Positions 55,201-64,000 of a stretch of DNA of 64,000 bases are shown piece by piece; positions within the stretch are counted from its first letter, which is position 1; each line of letters opens with the position of its first letter. The notes beneath the pieces were generated by a model, which was given only the letters and a program-made list of their open reading frames with translations, did no database searches and was not told the DNA's origin. The position numbers were made by a program, and so were the translations under genes. The DNA is from Glandiceps talaboti (lineage: Eukaryota > Hemichordata > Enteropneusta > Spengelidae). The DNA lies in assembly GCF_964340395.1 (NCBI RefSeq), contig NC_135564.1:24037387-24101386 (forward strand), written 5' to 3'.

Positions 55201-56380
55201 TAAATCATAACTAAGTCCTAAATCATAACTAAGTCCTAAAGCATATCTAAGTCCTAAATCATACCTAAGTCCTAAAGCATAACCTAAGTCCTAAATCATA
55301 ACCTAAGTCCTAAATCATAACATAAGTCCTAAATCATAATGTAATTCCTAAATCTTTAGCTAAGTCCTAAATCATAACATAAGTCCTAAATCATACTTAA
55401 GTCCTAAATCATAATCTAAGTCCTAAATCTTTAGCTAAGTCCTAAATCATACGTAAGTCCTAAATCATAACCTAAGTCTTAAAGCATACCTAAGTCCTAA
55501 TCATAACCTAAGTCCTAAATCATAACCTAAGTCCTAAATCATAACTAAGTCGTAAATCATAACTAAGTCCTAAAGCATATCTAAGTCGTAAATCATACGT
55601 AAGTCCTAAATCATGCCTAAGTCCTAAGTAATAACCTAAGTCCTAAATCATACCTAAGTCCTAAAGCATAACCTAAGTCCTAAATCATAACATAAGTCCT
55701 AAATCATACTTAAGTCCTAAATCATAATCTAAGTCCTAAATATTTAGCTAAGTCTTAAATCATAACCTAAGTCCTAAATCATAACCTAAGTCCTAAAGCA
55801 TACCTAAGTCTTAAAGCATGCTTAAGTCCTAATCATAACCTAAGTCCTAAATCATAACCTAAGTCCTAAATCATAACTAAGTCCTAAAGCATATCTAAGT
55901 CCTAAATCATAACTAAGTCCTAAAGCATATCTAAGTCCTAAATCATACCTAAGTCCTAAAGCATAACCTAAGTCCTCAATCATAACCTAAGTCCTAAATC
56001 ATAACATAAGTCCTAAATCATTATGTAATTCCTAAATCTTTAGCTAAGTCCTAAATCATACCTAAGTCCTAAATCATACCTAAGTCCTAAAGCATAACCT
56101 AAGTCCTAAATCATAACCTAAGTCCTAAATCATAACCTAAGTCCTAAAGCATAACCTAAGTCCTAAAGCATAACCTAAGTCCTAAAGCATACCTAAGTCT
56201 TAAAGCATACCTAAGTCCTAATCATAACCTAAGTCCTAAATCATAACCTAAGTCCTAAATCATAACTAAGTCCTAAATCATAACTAAGTCCTAAAGCATA
56301 TCTAAGTCCTAAATCATAACCTAAGTCCTAAATCATAACATAAGTCCTAAATCATAATCTAATTCCTAAATCATGCCTAA
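51480..56380 (+). repeat. 5.0-kb segment repeated downstream
   Basis: A distinctive ACTAATTCCT monomer at 51521, CTTAAGTCAT at 51484, AAGTCATAAA at 52351 and AAGGCTTAAA at 53091 all recur at +5,004 bp (56525, 56488, 57355, 58095). The ACTAATT and AAGGCTT changes are absent from the matching places at 42-44 kb, so they arose after that copying step. Between 53.0 and 55.6 kb there is also an internal repeat at 1,755 bp (AAGTCGTAAA at 53792 and 55547). Confidence 0.75.
55814..55823. repeat. AAGCATGCTT 10-bp palindrome
   Basis: Two changes in a TCTTAAAGCATA-type monomer (CATGCTTAAG instead of CATACCTAAG) produce a perfect 10-bp palindrome. Among those noticed it is the longest, and it is found again at 62722-62731 through the 6.9-kb copying event. 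Confidence 0.7.
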
Positions 56381-56884
56381 GTCCTAAATCATAACCTAAG
56401 TCCTAAAGCATAACCTAAGTGCTAAATCATACTTAAGTCCTAAATCATAATCTAAGTCCTAAAACTTTAGCTAAGTCCTAAATCATACTTAAGTCATAAA
56501 TCATAACCTAAGTCCTAAATCATAACTAATTCCTAAATCATAACTAAGTCCTAAAGCATATCTAAGTCCTAAATCATAACTAAGTCCTAAAGCATACCTA
56601 AGTCCTAATCATAACCTAAGTCCTAAATCATAACCTAAGTCCTAAATCATAACTAAGTCCTAAAGCATATCTAAGTCCTAAATCATACGTAAGTCCTAAA
56701 TCATGCCTAAGTCCTAAGTAATAACCTAAGTCCTAAAGCATACCTAAGTCTTAAAGCATACCTAAGTCCTAAATCATAACCTAAGTCATAAATCATAACC
56801 TAAGTCCTAAATCATAACTAAGTCCTAAATCATAACTAAGTCCTAAAGCATATCTAAGTCCTAAATCATACGTAAGTCCTAAAT

Positions 56885-59800
56885 CATGCCTAAGTCCTAA
56901 GTAATAACCTAAGTCCTAAATCATACCTAAGTCCTAAATCATAACCTAAGTCCTAAAGCATAACCTAAGTCCTAAATCATACTTAAGTCCTAAATCATAA
57001 TCTAAGTCCTAAATCTTTAGCTAAGTCCTAAATCATACGTAAGTCCTAAATCATAACCTAAGTCCTAAATCATAACCTAAGTCCTAAAGCATAACCTAAG
57101 TCCAAAAGCATAACCTAAGTCCTAAAGCATAACCTAAGTCCTAAATCATAATCTAATTCCTAAATCATACCTAAGTCCTAAAGCATACCTAAGTCTTAAA
57201 GCATACCTAAGTCCTAATCATAACCTAAGTCCTAAATCATAACCTAAGTCCTAAATCATAACTAAATCCTAAATCATAACTAAGTCCTAAAGCATATCTA
57301 AGTCCTAAATCATACGTAAGTCCTAAATCATGCCTAAGTCCTAAGTAATAACCTAAGTCATAAATCATACCTAAGTCTTAAAGCATACCTAAGTCCTAAT
57401 CATAACCTAAGTCCTAAAGCATAACCTAAGTCCTAAATCATAACCTAAGTCCTAAATCATAACATCAGTCCTAAATCATACTTAAGTCCTAAATCATAAT
57501 CTAAGTCCTAAATCTTTAGCTAAGTCCTAAATCATACGTAAGTCCTAAATCATAACCTAAGTCCTAAAGCATACCTAAGTCTTAAAGCATACCTAAGTCC
57601 TAATCATAACCTAAGTCCTAAATCATAACCTAAGTCCTAAATCATAACTAAGTCCTAAAGCATATCTAAGTCCTAAATCATACGTAAGTCCTAAATCATG
57701 CCTAAGTCCTAAGTAATAACCTAAGTCTTAAATCATACCTAAGTCCTAAATCATAACCTAAGTCCTAAAGCATAACCTAAGTCCTAAATCATACTTAAGT
57801 CCTAAATCATAATCTAAGTCCTAAATCTTTAGCTAAGTCCTAAATCATACGTAAGTCCTAAATCATAACCTAAGTCCTAAATCATAACCTAAGTCCTAAA
57901 GTATAACCTAAGTCCTAAAGCATAACCTAAGTCCTAAAGCATAACCTAAGTCCTAAAGCATAACCTAAGTCATAAAGCATAACCTAAGTCCTAAATCATA
58001 ATCTAATTCCTAAATCATACCTAAGTCCTAAAGTATATCTAAGTCCTAAAGCATACCTAAGTCCTAAATCATACCTAAGTCCTAAAGCATACCTAAGGCT
58101 TAAAGCATACCTAAGTCCTAAATCATAACCTAAGTCCTAAATCATAACTAAGTCCTAAATCATAACTAAGTCCTAAAGCATATCTAAGTCCTAAATCATG
58201 CCTAAGTCCTAAGTAATAACCTAAGTCCTAAATCATACCTAAGTCCTAAAGCATAACCTAAGTCCTAAATCATAATATAAGTCCTAAATCATACTTAAGT
58301 CCTAAATCATAATATAAGTCCTAAATCTTTAGCTAAGTCTTAAATCATACGTAAGTCCTAAATCATAACCTAAGTCCTAAAGCATACCTAAGTCTTAAAG
58401 CATACCTAAGTCCTAATCATAACCTAAGTCCTAAATCATAACCTAAGTCCTAAATCATAACTAAGTCCTAAATCATAACTAAGTCCTAAAGCATATCTAA
58501 GTCCTAAATCATACCTAAGTCCTAAAGCATAACCTAAGTCCTAAATCATACCTAAGTCCTAAAGCATAACATAAGTCCTAAATCATAATGTAATTCCTAA
58601 ATCTTTAGCTAAGTCCTAAATCATAACCTAAGTCCTAAATCATACTTAAGTCCTAAATCATAATCTAAGTCCTAAATCTTTAGCTAAGTCCTAAATCATA
58701 CGTAAGTCCTAAATCATAACCTAAGTCTTAAAGCATACCTAAGTCCTAATCATAACCTAAGTCCTAAATCATAACCTAAGTCCTAAATCATGCCTAAGTC
58801 CTAAGTAATAACCTAAGTCCTAAATCATACCTAAGTCCTAAATCATAACCTAAGTCCTAAAGCATAACCTAAGTCCTAAATCATACTTAAGTCCTAAATC
58901 ATAATCTAAGTCCTAAATCTTTAGCTAAGTCCTAAATCATACGTAAGTCCTAAATCATAACCTAAGTCCTAAATCATAACCTAAGTCCTAAAGCATAACC
59001 TAAGTCCAAAAGCATAACCTAAGTCCTAAAGCATAACCTAAGTCCTAAATCATAATCTAATTCCTAAATCATACCTAAGTCCTAAAGCATACCTAAGTCT
59101 TAAAGCATACCTAAGTCCTAATCATAACCTAAGTCCTAAATCATAACCTAAGTCCTAAATCATAACTAAATCCTAAATCATAACTAAGTCCTAAAGCATA
59201 TCTAAGTCCTAAATCATACGTAAGTCCTAAATCATGCCTAAGTCCTAAGTAATAACCTAAGTCATAAATCATACCTAAGTCTTAAAGCATACCTAAGTCC
59301 TAATCATAACCTAAGTCCTAAAGCATAACCTAAGTCCTAAATCATAACCTAAGTCCTAAATCATAACATCAGTCCTAAATCATACTTAAGTCCTAAATCA
59401 TAATCTAAGTCCTAAATCTTTAGCTAAGTCCTAAATCATACGTAAGTCCTAAATCATAACCTAAGTCCTAAAGCATACCTAAGTCTTAAAGCATACCTAA
59501 GTCCTAATCATAACCTAAGTCCTAAATCATAACCTAAGTCCTAAATCATAACTAAGTCCTAAAGCATATCTAAGTCCTAAATCATACGTAAGTCCTAAAT
59601 CATGCCTAAGTCCTAAGTAATAACCTAAGTCTTAAATCATACCTAAGTCCTAAATCATAACCTAAGTCCTAAAGCATAACCTAAGTCCTAAATCATACTT
59701 AAGTCCTAAATCATAATCTAAGTCCTAAATCTTTAGCTAAGTCCTAAATCATACGTAAGTCCTAAATCATAACCTAAGTCCTAAATCATAACCTAAGTCC

Positions 59801-60695
59801 TAAAGTATAACCTAAGTCCTAAAGCATAACCTAAGTCCTAAAGCATAACCTAAGTCCTAAAGCATAACCTAAGTCATAAAGCATAACCTAAGTCCTAAAT
59901 CATAATCTAATTCCTAAATCATACCTAAGTCCTAAAGTATATCTAAGTCCTAAAGCATACCTAAGTCCTAAATCATACCTAAGTCCTAAAGCATACCTAA
60001 GGCTTAAAGCATACCTAAGTCCTAAATCATAACCTAAGTCCTAAATCATAACTAAGTCCTAAATCATAACTAAGTCCTAAAGCATATCTAAGTCCTAAAT
60101 CATGCCTAAGTCCTAAGTAATAACCTAAGTCCTAAATCATACCTAAGTCCTAAAGCATAACCTAAGTCCTAAATCATAATATAAGTCCTAAATCATACTT
60201 AAGTCCTAAATCATAATATAAGTCCTAAATCTTTAGCTAAGTCTTAAATCATACGTAAGTCCTAAATCATAACCTAAGTCCTAAAGCATACCTAAGTCTT
60301 AAAGCATACCTAAGTCCTAATCATAACCTAAGTCCTAAATCATAACCTAAGTCCTAAATCATAACTAAGTCCTAAATCATAACTAAGTCCTAAAGCATAT
60401 CTAAGTCCTAAATCATACCTAAGTCCTAAAGCATAACCTAAGTCCTAAATCATACCTAAGTCCTAAAGCATAACATAAGTCCTAAATCATAATGTAATTC
60501 CTAAATCTTTAGCTAAGTCCTAAATCATAACCTAAGTCCTAAATCATACTTAAGTCCTAAATCATAATCTAAGTCCTAAATCTTTAGCTAAGTCCTAAAT
60601 CATACGTAAGTCCTAAATCATAACCTAAGTCTTAAAGCATACCTAAGTCCTAATCATAACCTAAGTCCTAAATCATAACCTAAGTCCTAAATCAT
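56885..60695 (+). repeat. 1.90-kb tandem duplication
   Basis: Two units, about 56,885-58,789 and 58,790-60,695. AAGTCATAAA lies at 57355 and 59259 and AAGGCTTAAA at 58095 and 59999, both 1,904 bp apart. The junction near 58,790 is visible: the first unit breaks off after CCTAAATCAT just before its AAGTCGTAAA monomer and restarts at GCCTAAGTCCTAAGTAATAA, within register. The second unit continues into AAGTCGTAAA at 60700. Confidence 0.8.
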
Positions 60696-63280
60696 AACTA
60701 AGTCGTAAATCATAACTAAGTCCTAAAGCATATCTAAGTCCTAAATCATACGTAAGTCCTAAATCATGCCTAAGTCCTAAGTAATAACTTAAGTCCTAAA
60801 TCATACCTAAGTCCTAAAGCATAACCTAAGTCCTAAATCATAACATAAGTCCTAAATCATACTTAAGTCCTAAATCATAATCTAAGTCCTAAATCTTTAG
60901 CTAAGTCTTAAATCATAACCTAAGTCCTAAATCATAACCTAAGTCCTAAAGCATACCTAAGTCTTAAAGCATACCTAAGTCCTAATCATAACCTAAGTCC
61001 TAAATCATAACCTAAGTCCTACATCATAACTAAGTCCTAAATCATAACTAAGTCCTAAAGCATATCTAAGTCCTAAATCATAACCTAAGTCCTAAATCAT
61101 AACATCAGTCCTAAATCATACTTAAGTCCTAAATCATAATCTAAGTCCTAAATCTTTAGCTAAGTCCTAAATCATACGTAAGTCCTAAATCATAACCTAA
61201 GTCCTAAAGCATACCTAAGTCTTAAAGCATACCTAAGCCCTAATCATAACCTAAGTCCTAAATCATAACATAAGTCCTAAATCATAACTAAGTCCTAAAG
61301 CATATCTAAGTCCTAAATCATACGTAAGTCCTAAATCATGCCTAAGTCCTAAGTAATAACCTAAGTCTTAAATCATACCTAAGTCCTAAATCATAACCTA
61401 AGTCCTAAAGCATAACCTAAGTCCTAAATCATACTTAAGTCCTAAATCATAATCTAAGTCCTAAATCTTTAGCTAAGTCCTAAATCATACGTAAGTCCTA
61501 AATCATAACCTAAGTCCTAAATCATAACCTAAGTCCTAAAGTATAACCTAAGTCCTAAAGCATAACCTAAGTCCTAAAGCATAACCTAAGTCCTAAAGCA
61601 TAACCTAAGTCATAAAGCATAACCTAAGTCCTAAATCATAATCTAATTCCTAAATCATACCTAAGTCCTAAAGTATATCTAAGTCCTAAAGCATACCTAA
61701 GTCCTAAATCATACCTAAGTCCTAAAGCATACCTAAGTCTTAAAGCATACCTAAGTCCTAAATCATAACCTAAGTCCTAAATCATAACTAAGTCCTAAAT
61801 CATAACTAAGTCCTAAAGCATATCTAAGTCCTAAATCATACGTAAGTCCTAAATCATGCCTAAGTCCTAAGTAATAACCTAAGTCCTAAATCATACCTAA
61901 GTCCTAAAGCATAACCTAAGTCCTAAATCATAACATAAGTCCTAAATCATACTTAAGTCCTAAATCATAATCTAAGTCCTAAATCTTTAGCTAAGTCTTA
62001 AATCATACGTAAGTCCTAAATCATAACCTAAGTCCTAAAGCATACCTAAGTCTTAAAGCATACCTAAGTCCTAATCATAACCTAAGTCCTAAATCATAAC
62101 CTAAGTCCTAAATCATACCTAAGTCCTAAATCATAACTAAGTCCTAAAGCATATCTAAGTCCTAAATCATACCTAAGTCCTAAAGCATAACCTAAGTCCT
62201 AAATCATAACCTAAGTCCTAAATCATAACATAAGTCCTAAATCATAATGTAATTCCTAAATCTTTAGCTAAGTCCTAAATCATAACATAAGTCCTAAATC
62301 ATACTTAAGTCCTAAATCATAATCTAAGTCCTAAATCTTTAGCTAAGTCCTAAATCATACGTAAGTCCTAAATCATAACCTAAGTCTTAAAGCATACCTA
62401 AGTCCTAATCATAACCTAAGTCCTAAATCATAACCTAAGTCCTAAATCATAACTAAGTCGTAAATCATAACTAAGTCCTAAAGCATATCTAAGTCCTAAA
62501 TCATACGTAAGTCCTAAATCATGCCTAAGTCCTAAGTAATAACCTAAGTCCTAAATCATACCTAAGTCCTAAAGCATAACCTAAGTCCTAAATCATAACA
62601 TAAGTCCTAAATCATACTTAAGTCCTAAATCATAATCTAAGTCCTAAATATTTAGCTAAGTCTTAAATCATAACCTAAGTCCTAAATCATAACCTAAGTC
62701 CTAAAGCATACCTAAGTCTTAAAGCATGCTTAAGTCCTAATCATAACCTAAGTCCTAAATCATAACCTAAGTCCTAAATCATAACTAAGTCCTAAAGCAT
62801 ATCTAAGTCCTAAATCATAACTAAGTCCTAAAGCATATCTAAGTCCTAAATCATACCTAAGTCCTAAAGCATAACCTAAGTCCTCAATCATAACCTAAGT
62901 CCTAAATCATAACATAAGTCCTAAATCATTATGTAATTCCTAAATCTTTAGCTAAGTCCTAAATCATACCTAAGTCCTAAATCATACCTAAGTCCTAAAG
63001 CATAACCTAAGTCCTAAATCATAACCTAAGTCCTAAATCATAACCTAAGTCCTAAAGCATAACCTAAGTCCTAAAGCATAACCTAAGTCCTAAAGCATAC
63101 CTAAGTCTTAAAGCATACCTAAGTCCTAATCATAACCTAAGTCCTAAATCATAACCTAAGTCCTAAATCATAACTAAGTCCTAAATCATAACTAAGTCCT
63201 AAAGCATATCTAAGTCCTAAATCATAACCTAAGTCCTAAATCATAACATAAGTCCTAAATCATAATCTAATTCCTAAATC
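58790..63280 (+). repeat. Copy of 51.9-56.4 kb at +6,908 bp
   Basis: AAGTCATAAA (52351 to 59259), AAGTCGTAAA (53792 to 60700 and 55547 to 62455) and the AAGCATGCTT palindrome (55814 to 62722) all shift by 6,908 bp, which equals 5,004 plus 1,904. Similarity ends near 63,280, where the older copy goes to CATGCC and this one to CATACC. Confidence 0.78.
62722..62731. repeat. AAGCATGCTT 10-bp palindrome, second copy
   Basis: Identical to the palindrome at 55814, shifted by 6,908 bp with the surrounding segment. Confidence 0.7.
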
Positions 63281-64000
63281 ATACCTAAGTCCTAAAGCAT
63301 ACCTAAGTCTTAAAGCATACCTAAGTCCTAATCATAACCTAAGTCCTAAAGCATAACCTAAGTCCTAAAGCATAACCTAAGTCATAAAGCATAACCTAAG
63401 TCCTAAATCATAATCTAATTCCTAAATCATACCTAAGTCCTAAAGTATATCTAAGTCCTAAAGCATACCTAAGTCCTAAATCATACCTAAGTCCTAAAGC
63501 ATACCTAAGTCTTAAAGCATACCTAAGTCCTAAATCATAACCTAAGTCCTAAATCATAACTAAGTCCTAAATCATAACTAAGTCCTAAAGCATATCTAAG
63601 TCCTAAATCATACGTAAGTCCTAAATCATGCCTAAGTCCTAAGTAATAACCTAAGTCCTAAATCATACCTAAGTCCTAAAGCATAACCTAAGTCCTAAAT
63701 CATAACATAAGTCCTAAATCATACTTAAGTCCTAAATCATAATCTAAGTCCTAAATCTTTAGCTAAGTCTTAAATCATACGTAAGTCCTAAATCATAACC
63801 TAAGTCCTAAAGCATACCTAAGTCTTAAAGCATACCTAAGTCCTAATCATAACCTAAGTCCTAAATCATAACCTAAGTCCTAAATCATAACTAAGTCCTA
63901 AATCATAACTAAGTCCTAAAGCATATCTAAGTCCTAAATCATACCTAAGTCCTAAAGCATAACCTAAGTCCTAAATCATAACCTAAGTCCTAAATCATAA
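63280..64000 (+). repeat. Right-end satellite segment, copy of 61.5-62.2 kb
   Basis: From about 63,340 to the window end, variant order matches 61,570-62,228 at +1,772 bp (GTCATAAAG at 61609 and 63381). The array continues past the window edge. Confidence 0.65.

Larger units (their letters stand above)
1..64000 (+). repeat. Satellite array, 18/19-bp monomer
   Basis: The window is a continuous head-to-tail array of an 18- or 19-bp monomer, consensus CCTAAGTCCTAAATCATAA, with no interruption by unique sequence. All copies face the same way; the reverse complement TTATGATTTAGGACTTAGG was not seen on the + strand. Monomer length is 19 bp when the unit ends in CATAA and 18 bp when it ends in CATA or when an A is lost (CCTAATCATAA). 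The consensus is about 32% G+C and strongly skewed on the + strand (five C to one G). TAA stops lie at consensus positions 3, 10 and 17, closing all forward frames. On the minus strand TAG and TGA occur in each unit. The array continues beyond both window edges. Function unknown; the scale suits eukaryotic heterochromatin. The family was not recognised by name. Confidence 0.97.

Noticed and set aside
1-64000. CRISPR array
   Set aside because: Repeats are 18-19 bp, directly adjacent, with no unique spacers, and number in the thousands.
1-64000. Protein-coding genes, including a repetitive structural protein
   Set aside because: TAA occurs in all three forward frames within each consensus monomer. 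The recurrent minus-strand ATG is followed by ATT-TAG, and 18/19-bp mixing breaks the only frame that could stay open.
1-64000. Functional telomere repeat tract
   Set aside because: CCTAA cores are separated by non-telomeric bases, variants are abundant and higher-order duplications of many kb are present. Telomerase-made tracts are short-period and uniform.
1-64000. Plasmid or phage replication iterons
   Set aside because: The 19-bp length fits iterons, but those occur in a few to tens of copies beside a rep gene; here there are thousands and no gene.
1-64000. G-quadruplex or i-motif forming tract
   Set aside because: Runs never exceed CC or GG in the consensus, too short for stable structures of the usual kind.
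1-64000. tRNA, rRNA or other structured RNA gene
   Set aside because: Nothing departs from the satellite monomers, and the + strand lacks the complementary arms needed for cloverleaf or long hairpin folding.

Overview
The whole 64 kb window is one uninterrupted tandem-repeat (satellite) array. The basic unit is an 18- or 19-bp monomer with the consensus CCTAAGTCCTAAATCATAA (reverse complement TTATGATTTAGGACTTAGG), present roughly 3,400 times, always in the same orientation. I see no unique-sequence island, coding gene, RNA gene, transposon or CRISPR array. TAA falls at consensus positions 3, 10 and 17, so all three forward frames close within each monomer. The minus strand is closed by TAG and TGA, and its recurrent ATG is followed at once by ATT-TAG. 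An array of this size with higher-order structure points to a eukaryotic nuclear genome and to heterochromatin (pericentromeric, subtelomeric, sex- or B-chromosome type). The sequence alone does not name the organism. Two CCTAA cores per monomer recall the C-rich strand of insect (CCTAA) or plant (CCCTAAA) telomeres, but the array is not a functional telomere repeat.

The monomer itself looks composite: CCTAAGT + CCTAAAT + CATAA, that is 7+7+5 bp. About ten variant monomers recur in fixed orders: T-to-G (AAAGCAT), 18-bp forms ending in CATA, CTTTAG forms, CGTAAG forms, GTAATAA forms, CTTAAG forms and TCTTAAAGCATA forms. These variants act as bar codes that expose structure at several larger scales.

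Layout. (1) About 1-10,310: a 2.26-2.28 kb unit in four copies, organised as a 5,122-bp higher-order repeat present twice, each containing a 797-bp tandem duplication. (2) About 9,720-12,900: a 1.39-kb near-tandem duplication and transitional sequence. (3) About 12,940-31,310 (block A) and 31,310-50,320 (block B): a duplication in which markers are displaced by exactly 19,013 bp over most of its length (18,366 bp at the left edge, because block B carries about 647 bp extra). Each block contains one further copy of the 2.26-kb unit near its left third and a 4,144/4,163-bp tandem pair at its right end. (4) About 50,320-64,000: block B's 4.16-kb repeat runs on to about 52,270, followed by a mosaic with offsets of 5,004, 1,904, 1,755 and 6,908 bp.

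Taken together the window records repeated rounds of segmental amplification by unequal exchange or a similar process, with joins that respect the 18/19-bp register. The most interesting points are the nested higher-order architecture, the heptamer origin of the monomer, a consensus with no CG or CHG site, and short palindromes confined to particular variant monomers. Offsets were measured from rare marker variants read by eye; block edges are uncertain by about 50-100 bp.
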